DNA of 64,000 nucleotides from Brachynemurus nebulosus (lineage: Eukaryota; Arthropoda; Insecta; Neuroptera; Myrmeleontidae): the NCBI GenBank assembly GCA_035578155.1, contig JAPWDM010000003.1, positions 24,225,416 through 24,289,415 on the forward strand, written 5' to 3'. A program made the translations under genes and the position numbers. The stretch's first letter is position 1; every line of letters begins with the position of its first letter. Below, piece after piece: positions 37,271 through 49,726 of the stretch. The notes under the pieces are model-generated. The model had not been told where the DNA came from. It saw only the letters and a list, made by a program, of their open reading frames with translations, and ran no database searches.

Positions 37271-38213
37271 AAAAAGTATGTGAAATTCGTAATAAAAAAT
37301 AGTATGTGCAACTCGTGCGGGATTGTCGATTGCTCCACTCAAGCGAATGAGCGCACTCACCACGTTCGTGCGCTCAATTTCGCTTTCGTGGGCAATCGAC
37401 AATTTCCCGCACTTATTGCACAATATACTATTTTAGACATATCTGAATGAAAAATATCTGAATTGTAGATAATGTTTTGATTTTCACAGAAATCGAGAAC
37501 CCCACAAAATAAATTATTAGTCAAATTGTAAAATAAACTTTTATCAAATTACATAAGTATATGTATGAAGCAAAATTAAAAAAATTAACTTACCTGAAAT
37601 ATTTTAAATGTATCATCAGGACAGAATTTTGGAAACAAACAAATTTATATTACAGTATTCTTTGCACATTATTCCAGAAGCCATTTTTCACAATGCATAT
37701 AAAAACAAAACACCAGTACACCACTATAACACTGTTTTTGTAACATATTTATGATACATGTATTAATCATACACGTTATAATTATTATATTAACTATATA
37801 TCCTATCAAAAAATACTTTTGTTTAATTCAGCTAATTTGAAAACATAATTTTTAACTTTTAAGAATATTACTTATGTACGTATAAATAATACAGCAAGCC
37901 AATAACAGATAATTTTAAAATACATAAAATCATATGCGCGCGCATGGGTTTTACTATTTAGTGGTGTAAAAATAAACCAGAAACGTTGTAAAAATCCAAA
38001 GTTACACCTTTATTTGTGTAATATTAAAAAAAAACAGTAATTATACACAAATTATATAAAAATACACCCAAATTAATTAACTAATTATACACAAATTATA
38101 TAAAAATACAATTTTCATATTACACAAATAACAGTGCATATTTTCAGAGCGAGGAGTAATTTTGCTCCTCATATTTAAGTTATTTTACACGTTTTTGACC
38201 CTTTTTTCTTAGA

Positions 38214-38214
<1 letters not shown>

Positions 38215-38278
<64 letters not shown>
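38215..38278. repeat. (AT)n microsatellite
   Basis: About 32 AT units at the right border of the 3.7-kb element. With 34386-34452 it is probably one original tract split by insertion. Confidence 0.98.
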
Positions 38279-38279
<1 letters not shown>

Positions 38280-38280
<1 letters not shown>

Positions 38281-38620
38281 GTATACACGTAGAATATACG
38301 GTCGAGCAGATTTTTTAATGAGGTCCACCGGGATCTTGCAGATCCGAAAACGCCAGAAATAAGCCACCGAACCGATTCCAAAAATTTTATCACTGCTAGA
38401 GAACTAAATTATTTTAGATGGATACAACTATGCTGCACAAAATTCGTTCGGGTTCTTGGGTCCTAAAGATACCAAATTTAATTAACCAGCCGATTTTAAA
38501 AATTCTTTTACTCTTAGAATGTTAAACTACATATATTAAATAGGTACAGGTCTTAGATGGATCCGCCAGTGCCCAATATTTGGAAATTCGCTTATGTTAT
38601 GCAGATGCTGCCACAGGGGT
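38280..38620. repeat. ~122-bp tandem array, right part
   Basis: Two or more units that continue the array at 33650-34385 in phase of content ('ccgaaccgattccaaaaatt' and 'ccagccgattttaaaaattc'). Confidence 0.75.
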
Positions 38621-38864
38621 AATTAGATTTATGCCAAACATGTCAAAACAGAAAAAAACCGAAATTTTATTAGGTATTTTATTATACCTAATACATTAAA
38701 TAATTTAGGTCTGACTGGTCAAACCCCCATTTCATTAAATTGAGTTTCGGCATTTGACTGTCCAAATTAGTCTCTCCTAGGATTAACTAAAAATTCCTAA
38801 AGACCTAAAGTTTGACTAGGCAAACCTAGGAACCCCGACGCTTCGGTGTTTGACTATAATATAT

Positions 38865-38966
38865 ATTCCTGTCTCACTTTCCACGTTCTAGAGAGAAGTA
38901 TACGATGTATACCGAACGTTAATACTTGACCCTTCTCTCTAGAACATGGAAAGTGAGACAAGAGTA
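38865..38966. repeat. Hairpin, ~32-bp arms
   Basis: 'gtctcactttccacgttcta' near 38872 is inverted as 'tctagaacatggaaagtgag' near 38938. The arms extend to 'ctctctagaac' on both sides, and the spacer is about 40 bp. Confidence 0.8.
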
Positions 38967-38969
38967 TAC

Positions 38970-41370
38970 AAATATCTCAAAAGCAAGCCAAGTGCGCTAC
39001 AAAACAAGTGTAATGTGATTAAAAATTAGAGCAAGCGACTTTGGCTTGCACCGATACGAATTGGTCCATACATTTACTTTAGCTTTCCACATCTGATCCA
39101 CAATAAAATTAAATCTCCTGTATTGTGAAAACATATCCACATACTGTAACCGCTTGCTGTGTGTTTGTAATTTTGTATTGTTTCGTTAGTGATGTTAATA
39201 TACAGTATTATTTTCTAGAATGGTTGGTAAATTATTATCCATCAACCCACATGTTACCTTCATCCATACATTTGCATATTATTCGCTACATCCGCTATAG
39301 TTAGATGTTGTTGACATATTTCAATTGTATTATAATGTACAGCCCTCATTATGGCGACACTTTTTTGTTTTTGTTGAATTATGTATCTATTTACCTAATT
39401 ACGTTTATAAACTGACTGCTATAGGCAAATTTATATTAAATGAAAATGATTCACGCCTTAAGAATGTAAAAGTGAAATTTTGTCACATATAAAAGTTATT
39501 ATATTTTCTACTATATTCTTTTTCAATATATTAGATAGTAGGTCTTGTGAGAGACAGCTATACTACGAGCGTGTCTGATACATAAAATTTACGTGCATTC
39601 TAATAGAATGAATCATTTTCAGTTTATATAAATTCGAGTATATGTACAATTGTTCGTATCACAGTATAAATAAAATATTATTACCATAGGCAGTAGCGAA
39701 ACGCACTTTCTATTCTTTTTTGATATAAGTACAAACAATTATGTTTGTCCTTTTTTATTTACTTATGTGATTGTATGTGTTTGTACATGTGAGATTGAGG
39801 GTTGATAATGGTCATGTTAAATTATATGAACAGCTAAAAGCAACTTTCTTCAAAATGAATTGAGCAAACGCGAAATTGATGATCGTCACGACCTATTAGC
39901 ACCAACAATTGTCGAAATCGAAAATATTAACTGAATTATTATATAATTATAATAATTATTTATTATTTAACGTATTTGTACATAAGCATTCAAATTATAA
40001 TAATACTTACAAATTTGCTTCAAACGGCACTCAGAAAAAACATAAATTGAAATTTTGTTTTGAATGATTTAAACAAAATTTTGCAGCACAAGAGTTATCA
40101 CCAGACATTTTAAGCCACCATAATAATTAAATACATATTAGAAATATCTTACAGATCACAAAACACACTAAAATTACAAGGAAATATCAAAAATAACTGA
40201 TGATAAGCTTTAAATAAAAAAATTTAATGACAGTTAATATTCCATTGCCATCGTTGTTAAAAATTGTTTACATAATTATCAACTGTAAATTTTCACCAAA
40301 TAATTTGACCTGCAAATTTATTTTTCTAAATTAAATTTACCTTAGTGAAGATGTTTTCACTGTATTAGTATGCATAATGTTATGCATTATTTAGGTACAT
40401 AACATGGATAACCCTTTGGAATTTTTGAATTCCAAATGATACTCTTACGTCATCTCGTTTCGTAACTGTTTGTGAAACAAACTATTATTTAAACTGTGGT
40501 TCGTATTAAAGGGAAGGATCATTTTGTGAAATATTAAAAACCATAACGACAATGTATTTTGATTCCTTGTTTACTGGAATCTGACATGGAGGCGTGACTT
40601 AATTCAATATGGTGTCCATAGCAGTGACATTTTGAGTTCTATATATTGGTGAAGGTTATAATAATTAAATTAAATAACTGTTTATTGCAATAAAACAAAT
40701 ATGTGATTTGAGTAGATCAAATGCAGTACAAAGAAATTTTGTAAGAGAGAACATAGTGTTAGCAAATTATATCCTAGTTGTCGCATAATTAAAAAATATT
40801 TAAGTTTTTTCACTATAAATGCAACATGTTTGCAAACGTCTCAAATTAGTGAATCTCCTCACAAAAATTAGCGGTATAATTGAAAAAAATCAATCAAGGG
40901 CAAGTCGAGCTTGCACAAGTGAGTAGTCAATAGATCAATATAGTAGTCAATAATAGCTAAACCTTATCAAAATTTTCGATCGCCTCAATCTCCCAGGCTG
41001 GTTATGTTACAAGATTAAATTTTCTCAGGAAGATTGGGTTTAATAGAAGAAAATTCCAAATCTTTCATATGTTTAGGTGGAGTAATTTCCGAAATGCTAG
41101 TGTACAAAAATCAGATTTTTGGGCACTAGTTGATTGACTAATAGATTATCAAAATTTAGGGTAATTCCAATCGAACTAAAACTTTGGAAGGTGAAATAGA
41201 TAGTGTTTAAGGTAACAACTAACAAATATTAGAAAAATAAAAAATCAATGGAAATTAGCCAGTTTGTAAATTCATCAAAGAAATTTTTAAACTAGGCACT
41301 GACATAGTTGGATCAACATATGTAAATTAATAAAATAATATAACGGTTATCAGTTTTCTAAATTACATTT
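38970..41370. other. No gene seen
   Basis: AT-rich DNA beyond the 3' end of the odorant receptor gene. I examined both strands for receptor-like exons and found none. No clear repeat partner inside the window. Confidence 0.4.
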
Positions 41371-41379
41371 ATAGTTAAT

Positions 41380-41660
41380 ATGAAAAGTGTTTTTCTGATC
41401 GACATTTTCTTAAGAATTTCAGAAATGCCCAAAAACAATCCTTTAATTTTAAATATAATTCCTGTAGCTTGGAATCATTTCCGTCATAATTTGAAATAGG
41501 ATTAAGGCCTCCAGTAAGAAATGTCTTTTTCGACCACCTGGTTAACCATGTATTTATTTCAAATAAATATTGATACTTTCTAAAGAATCAGACAAATGCT
41601 TAAAAGCAATTATTTCATTTTAAATGGAATTATTGTATCTTGGAAACATTTTCGCTGATG
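41380..41660. repeat. Satellite-like repeat, ~190-bp units
   Basis: It shares 'agcttggaatcatt.ccgtcataa', 'accacctggttaaccatgta'-type and 'atttcagaaatg.ccaaaaa' text with 63340-63960. About one and a half units are present here. Confidence 0.75.
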
Positions 41661-41821
41661 AATGATGAATGCTTTGTATTTAAATAAAACAAATTTAATT
41701 AAATAAAATTGTGCTACACGTATAACAATTATATTTTAAAATAACATGAAATAATGTGCTTAGAAGTGCAGTATTTGCGTTTATACTAGCTAAAATTTGT
41801 GGACATTTTTAAATGAATTTT

Positions 41822-41827
41822 TTTATT
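41822..41827 (-). promoter_or_regulatory. Likely poly(A) signal of the odorant receptor gene
   Basis: AATAAA on the minus strand about 25 bp after the stop codon of exon 8. Confidence 0.5.
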
Positions 41828-41851
41828 ATCTTAGACATTGAATCAATTAAT

Positions 41852-41905
41852 TTACTGCTCAAATGATTTTAAAATTGTAAAATATGATGCTCCAGATTTA
41901 ACCAC
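41852..41905 (-). CDS. Odorant receptor exon 8 (C-terminus and stop)
   Basis: It begins after 'ttattttctag', phase 0. It encodes 17 residues, 'VVKSGASYFTILKSFEQ', then TAA. The 'SY.(F/T).(I/V)L' ending is the standard C-terminus of insect odorant receptors, finishing helix 7. Confidence 0.88.
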   Translation of the reverse strand: MVKSGASYFTILKSFEQ

Positions 41906-44900
41906 CTAGAAAATAATTTAAAACAAAGTTAAATTTGATAATATTAATAGAAAAACTAAAATAGACTTTAGCAACTAGAAATATAAAAAATTCCTGAATA
42001 ATTTTAAAAAGTAAAAAATTTATTAATAGTAGTTTCATATTTTAACACTTTATTAGATATTTGGGTTGACTGTTTTTAAAATTTATACAGGAATTCATAC
42101 GAATAGTAAAAATAAGGCGAGTAGATTCTTACATTAATAAATAGACTCAAATTAACAATACCAATTTTACCGATTGTCAGGAAAACCGGTTTCTGTGCCC
42201 GAATTATGATTAATAATAAACTTTTTTGTATTTGTTGACCGCAATGATACCATGCGCAGTTACAGCATGCAACGCCAATATTTCAAACTAAAATACATAA
42301 ATTATTAGAAAAGACACTCTAAATGTGAATACGTGATAATCAGTGCTTATTTAGATAACGTTATCTAAAATTTTATCTAGATATATTTAAAAGAATTGAC
42401 CTTTTATCTTATCTTTCTATTAAGCGAAGGGAAAAGATAAGATAACAAAAAATATATCTTTAAGGTGTTTTAAAATTATATCTTTAAAGGTGTGGAGGAA
42501 TGATCATTACTCAATATCTTTCCACCAATGAAATCACCATATTAACTATTATTCAATAGACTTACGATTGTTTTGTGAATAATATATCTATAAGTTTTAA
42601 TTTCTTATATATTGCGTAGTAACGTCTAAGTAAACTAAGTAGTTTGTATTTTGTTTTCATCGTTTGTACATATACTGGATGTCCCGTTTGGATGTATACA
42701 TACGGTTTACACGTTAATTGATAACATTGTATTCCCATAAGGAAAAAGTTGTCACAAGAGTGCTTTGAACAAACTAATAATACCAATTTAATATTGTAAC
42801 TACTGTTACTATCGCTTTAACAACAATAATGCACATAATGCATGCAGTAAAATAAAGAAATGAATGTCGCAATTTTCACATAAATATTTGTGTCATTTTT
42901 TGTAAATTCAAAACGCATCTTTTAATTTTTTTGGAAATAAATATTAAATTAATAAAAATACGGAAAGAATACTCTGTTGAAGAAATAGTGCAGATAATTT
43001 GGTGGAAAAAAATTATAAAAGAAAATTTCCAAAAATATAAATACGTTTGTCCAAAACACTCTTGTGACATAATTTTTTCCTTATGAGAATCCAATGTTGT
43101 CAATTAACATGTAAATCGTATGTATACATCCGACCGGGATACCCGGTATAAACATCTAATGAAATTAGAGATAGATTAAAAGTTGTATTCTTTTGATTTA
43201 AAATTTATATTCAATTTTATTTAAATCAAAAAGGAAAAAAGTCGTAGAAAAAATATCGTATCCTACTCGCTTGCAATGGCTATTACTCACTCAGATGCAT
43301 TACGACACTCGCCTCTTAAACTCGGCTCGTGTCGCAATTTCATCTTTGTTAGTAGTAGCTATCATTACCAGCTTGTTGAATAATATACTATTACTCTAGA
43401 GCGGATATTATAATTTTTTATAGATCGGATTAAGTAAAAATTAAAATATAAAATTATAAAATCGGTGAAATCACTGATCGTATGGAGATATCAGTGTGAT
43501 ATGTTCATAAGATCACTGACTTTACTGATTTCATAATTTTTATAAATTAAATTAATAATAAAAAATTATAAGTATCCGCTCTATAACTATTACACAATTA
43601 TTGTATATCTTATATGTAGAAGTAATATACAATTTTTTTTACACTTATTTTTACAATGTTGATATGTGTACAAAGAACTTCATATTTCAAATACCCATAT
43701 TTTTACTTACATCTGTTGTTAATTTATTTCCTATATATGCATATTTAAATATTTGAATCACCCCCGCCAGTATGAGAGTAAATGAGAAATATCTTGAGAC
43801 AAGAGAAGCTTTGTCCTGTAATTGAAATATACCTATTATTTGTAGCCTACAACTCTAATCGAAATATCTGTTCAACACCAAAGGGCTACTTACGTTGGCT
43901 AATAGAAACAATGAAGTACAAATGATTACAGTCATCACGAAAAATTGGATTAATAGTTCTGTATTATATACTGATTCTAGTTTGGCAGCCACACTGTTTA
44001 AATATGATTCAAGAAATCATTAATTTTTTAATTAAGTATTAGTATTGTAGGTAACGTAAAATCCCCTATACCGGAACACGATCCAATACAAAAACAGTTT
44101 TGACATTTACATATTAATGAAGTTCAAAAAGTGATCGAACACTCTTACCACCAGGGTGGGTGCCCACACTTTTGACGCGGCAGGGTACCATAACATTAAG
44201 TAAGTACGGCGTCAAAAGTGTGGGCACCCCACCCCCCGGGTGAGAATGTTCAATCACTTTTTGAAGCGTACTGTACTTATTTTGTGGACGTACAAATCTT
44301 GACATTTGACTCCAACACGCGCTCGCTTAAATAAGTGCAGTACACTTCAAAAAGTGATCGAACACCTTGACACAGGGGTGCCCACACTTTTGACATGGCA
44401 GTGTACCACAACATTAAGTACCGTGCGGCGTCAAAAGTGTGGGCACCCTCGCCCCTGGGTGAGAGTGTTCGATCACTTTATGAAGCATACTGTACTTATT
44501 TATATATAATATGTACTTGTTTACATAATAAATAATATTTACCAACCCCTCAAATAAAAGTTTACCGACGCTCCTGATCTTCCGATTTTACGTACTTTCC
44601 CTTAAATTTGCACCGACTACTACGTACCATTGGATTTGTGGTGTACAGCACCTACGAACTCTAGTGTCTGTACTATTTAAAAAAATAATTTTGCACAAAC
44701 TATACGAGGTTTTGTCAGTAAACTAAATTAGGTCATTATATACGAGTTTGAATTTTATTGGATTAAAATTTTATCTATTAACTATTTTGTAATATTTCTT
44801 AGTGCATTATATGCTGAAGTGAATTATGTACATATACGACTTTCTAACTCAAAACCTTCAAAAAACCTTATACGAGGTTGAGACAGAAAACGCGCGATAT

Positions 44901-47900
44901 AGCATATTTTCTATCTCTTACTGGTTACACTGGTTCCGGTAGTATAGAGATATGTAGATATGTTGTCTCTAACTCTCTGTAGTTACATACGTGTTTTTTT
45001 TTTTATGTCTGTGGTAATATTCTAAAGATAATAACATATTTTATCCGTTTTTTTATACATGTCAATTTTACAAGAGGAAAACATTAATATCTTAAAATTT
45101 TTGTGTTATATTTTTTTTAAAAACATATTCTTTGGATTAAAAAAACTTGGTTTCATGCTTATTAAGAAAAAAATGGGTGCTTAATTTAGTTATTAATTTT
45201 TAGAAGCCAGTTTAATGAAACACCTAAAAATTATGTTCCGGTATAGGGGCTTTTACGTTACCTACTAATTATTTTTTAATAGTTTACTTTAAAAGAATTT
45301 GATGAAGTTGAATGCATTCTCTCAAATTGCTAGTCATCTTCTCATCTCCAATATACAAATTGTTGGCTTCGTCTTTCTGAATGTTTTCTATTATTCTATA
45401 CCGTTTGCAAAATTTAGCGTACCTTCTTTCTTCTTTGTGATTCGTAATGGCTTTTAATCGTCGCTAAAAGTGGTCGTCTTATTTATTCCAGTGACAGTTG
45501 TTTTTTAATGATATTGAACCTTACTTGAATTATTTGTGCTTGGGTACACAGATGTAGAACATATAAATCGTACAGATTGTCAAAGACCCCCACATTAATT
45601 ACATAGATATAACATAAAATGACCTGCACTATGTAAAATATTTCGTAAAATGGACTGATAAGTTGATCTAAAATTATCACGTTATAGTTAATGTTAAATC
45701 AAAAAGGAGTAAGTTGAGTGTTGATCGCACAATTTTGACCGGTATTTTTTCAACATACAGTTAGTTTTTGAAATAGCTAGGAAGCTGGTGGCAATTTCGG
45801 TATATGATTTCATCGTCATTGATAGTAATAGGTTAGGTAGTTTACTACTGTGCGAATAAAAAAAAATTAGAGTAGAATTCAAGTGCTCACTTTTCTTGAA
45901 AATGACTTTTGAAAATTTGAGGAAAAAAAAGCTTTCTTAAATTAAATCATCCTGTCTGCCATTGATATATTGTGTTAAGGGCGGTAAGTATATAATAAAT
46001 TTGTGAAAGGCAGACGTCCATATTGCTGCATTTAAAAAAAAAATAATAGTATTTTTAACAAAGTATTTTTAAGACTATAGATACGTTATATTATTATATA
46101 TGTAAAAACGTTTATTTTTAATTTTATTTTTTTAAATATCTTTTGTTGCATTAATAAATCTATTGTTGTGAACATATGAGTCGCTGAGTTTCAAAACTAT
46201 CTAATTGACGATTTTTTCAAAATTGAGTTAGATACGGTTTATTTATTATTCAGGAGGATAAACTTTTATCTATTAGACCAATTAGACGGTGCTAAGTCAA
46301 CTTTTTCCCCTTTAATTTTAATGACAAAAATACGAAACTGTTTCAAAAGTAACTAATTGCAATATTTTCCAATTGAAAAAACATGGCGTTGCAAGCAATA
46401 CAAATCAGTTGCAAAACTATCTAATTACTTATATAAAAATGGCGTCATTAGAAAAACCTGGAACAAAAATAGCTAATTAGGTAGTCAATATGTAGCATTG
46501 CAGGGCCTGAAGAAGATCAAATAATTGTATGTGATAATTTTCTCTAAGAAAATATTTACTATTGGAATAACTAGAAAAAAATACAAAGAAACTTGTGGAA
46601 TTGTCAAATATAACAGGCTGCGAATGTGTGCAGAATAAAATTGTGTGAAGCATCGTGGTTCTGATTTGAATTTTACTGTTAAATTACAGTAAAGAGACTT
46701 GTTTTATAGGAGAATATTCTACTAAATTATAAGAAAATATCTTAGTTTTCATAAGTTATAATAAAAATAACGTTGTATGATGTAAATATATAGATTTGTA
46801 CGAATGTTATTTTACTTGAAACTTATTGAAAGAATAATAAACTGTTGCAAAAGTGTCTAATTGTTAGTGTTACTGCTGCAAGAGTGTCTAATTGTTAGTG
46901 TTACTGATGCAAAAGTAGCTAATTACAAAATCAACCGTTTCAAAACCATCTAATTAAAGCAAACTGCTGCAAAAGTAGTTAATTGTAATTTTTAATCGTT
47001 ATTTACTAATTATTGATGAGTGGTATCGTTGTTATTATTTCTTTATAAGAACTGTATGATTTGTCCTAAAAATTTAATGGTAAAAACCACATCAAAATTA
47101 TTATTATAAGTGAGAAAACAGTTTTTTGTGTTTCCTGAACATTTTTAGTTGTGTCAATTAGATGATTTTGAAACTCATCGACTCATATAGTGTCAGTCCC
47201 ACAACTGATTTTTATTTGTTTACGTAACTTTATTTATAGTACCTACTGTAAATAATACAAAATTGTTAGAGCAACTATTTCAACTTCTAGCTAACTTTCT
47301 TTTTTAGTAACAACATTTTATTTTCTTCCAGTGTAATGTAGGTATTGCAGAGCATGGTGACCATCCATATGAAATTTATAAATTTCAGTTTCACCTTATT
47401 CTGGTTCTTCTGTAGTGATGACTTTAGAGTGGCTTCCAACTCCGAACATCTGTCCATATTGTATTTTGTTTTAAATTAAAGACTAAGCTTTCTAATTAAC
47501 TAGCAGAGGATCGTGTCAGACCGTCGTACTAATTAATAGACATTAGCTACGTCATTAATTCAATTCTTACTAGAGTTTGATTAAAATCCTATAGAACTTT
47601 TGTGTTTGTTATCCTGTCTCTTTCAGTATTTTCAAAAACTAACTGCCCGACTAGAAATTTTAATAAGGTCCAGACAAGGACATTATCAGGCGTGCCTTAC
47701 ATTCTGATGAGGTCCAGATCAGGATTACCGTATGAGGTCCTTATCAGGTTTGTCACGCAAAACAGTCATCGGGTCCTTACTATGACTACCCTATCAGGTC
47801 CTCATCAGGACTACCATATCAGATCCTGATCAGAATAACCTTATTAGATCCTAATTAGGAAAACCTTATTGAATCCTAATCAGGCTGTCCTCATCGGGTT

Positions 47901-49651
47901 AACTCAATGTTAAATTATACATACAGTATTAATACTTCAATGTAAAATGAGTTCAATGTTAAATGTAACATTTCGTGTTTGTGTTAAATGAAAATATTAA
48001 CACAAATTTCGATTTAACAGAAACAAAATGTTAACCTGTTTTGAACAGCAAGGAAGTAACACAAGATTTGTGTACAGCAAAAGAATGCTATAACTACAAG
48101 TATCTTACTTACGTTGGAATATATATGTACCCAAATGTATATAATAAAAAAAACGCCGTGAGCAGCGGGGCCCCATCACGGTAGTCGAATTTTCCCCTTC
48201 ATCTTCGGTATTGAATGTCTACAAGCGAAATGTGATTGAAAGTCTACAACCGAATTGTCATTTTGTTGGTTTCAAAACTGGTGATGAGTGTTCGGCTGAT
48301 CGAGGCTTTAAAAAAAGGTTTTAAGTATTTAAGGGCTGTATCTCAGTAAATTTCAATTTTGTGCCGAAAACAGGTAGCAGAAAAAAAGCCAACACAATTC
48401 GTACGAGGACATTCCTGCCCATGTTTATCCGCTAATTGCCTTTATGTTTTAGTTTTAAAAATTAAAAAAGGACCTTAAATAGTAAACTGGAAGGCCTTTA
48501 TAAAGATATTTTTTCTTTCCAAAAAAATCCAAAATTTCTATTTTATAAATACTAAAAATCCAAAATTCCTAATTTATAAATAAACAGTGACTTTAATAAC
48601 ATTTTTAAATTACTTAAGATGTATGTATTTCATTTGTCATAAAAGTAAGTTCACTTTTTTTTAAATTTTTTAAAATTACTATTCGCCTACTTGTATTTAG
48701 AATAAACATAATGCTTTTAAAACACATTTAACAATAGCATTCAATTCCGATGTAAAAATGGGAGAAGTGGGGGGAAAAGTGATGCGGACTCCCTACAAGG
48801 TACTAGCTGGATACTAACTGAATACACGTACAAAATTTCAGCCCTCTAGGTTTCCTTATGGAGTCTCTAGACATGTTAGAAAACAAGCAAAAAAATTAAG
48901 GAAATATTGGCGTAAAAATCGTGGGGGTAAGGGTTAAAAGTTGAAACCTCCAAAAAACAGTGTCTGGCTATTAGCTTAACCTGTACACCAAATTTCAGCC
49001 CTCTAGGTTTATTTGGGGAGATTTTGACCCGAACGAAACTGTTAAAAAACAAGAAAAATCATGTTCTTTTGGGTATAAAAATGGTGGGGGTAGGGGTTAA
49101 AAGTCGAGACCCCCAAAAGGCACCCCCTTGATACTAACTCAATCCGAATACAAAATTTCAGCCCTCTAGGTTTATTCGGGTGACCTGTGCGAGTGGTACA
49201 AACTTCGAAAACGTCGAAAATGCATGAAATTGTAGCTTAAAAATGAGGGGGGTGGGGGTAAAATATTAAAACCTCCAAAAAGCACAACCTAGGTACGAAC
49301 TTTATCAACACACCAAATTTCAACCCTTTACGTTAATTCTGGGGGGCTGGGGGCCTGTTAGATCCAGCGAAAATCGTTTTCCCCCCCACTACTCCCACCA
49401 TATCATCCTAGGAAGCTGAATTTTGGATATGTTGTAGATAATTGACCGAAACATTATTTAAAACCGGTTTGGAAAAGTTTAATTGCTTTTCCGCCCCCCA
49501 CCACCCCCTTAAAGGTCGGGTCCGAAAAAAAATTTGCCCAAAATTTGACCCCACTTTGATAGTATTGTTGTGCATCGGAATAAGCCCCACTTACCAAATT
49601 TCATCTCTTAACTTCCATAGGGGGGCCCTACACATATTAAAAGGTTGCGGG

Positions 49652-49726
<75 letters not shown>

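Larger units (their letters stand above)
34471..38215. mobile_element. 3.7-kb TIR element inserted in (TA)n
   Basis: The ends are 'cactctaagaaaaaa' (from 34471) and the complement 'ttttttcttagagt' (to 38214). Both touch (TA)n tracts. Sub-terminal zones on both sides are filled with variants of 'gtgtaattttacac' (34560-34850 and 37960-38180). The interior holds a tandemly duplicated coding-like segment (35430-36390) and a repeat shared with 56155-56480 (36945-37270). No standard transposase was recognised. The superfamily is unknown. Confidence 0.7.

Noticed and set aside
42562..43103. Two minus-strand frames considered as further receptor exons
   Set aside because: They are translations of the two inverted arms of a MITE and lack receptor motifs. 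The true next exon is at 42133-42287.
45694..45882. Minus-strand frame next to receptor exon 3
   Set aside because: It lies upstream of the exon 3 acceptor, shows no receptor motif, and would break the phase agreement between exons 2 and 3.
47354..47479. 42-codon plus-strand frame with a signal-peptide-like start
   Set aside because: It follows a good acceptor-like site but lies in an intron on the opposite strand, has no downstream exon I can find and no family match.
47670..47900. Possible CRISPR-like array of ~28-bp repeats
   Set aside because: The repeats are degenerate, lack uniform unique spacers, lie inside an inverted-repeat element and sit in an insect gene intron.
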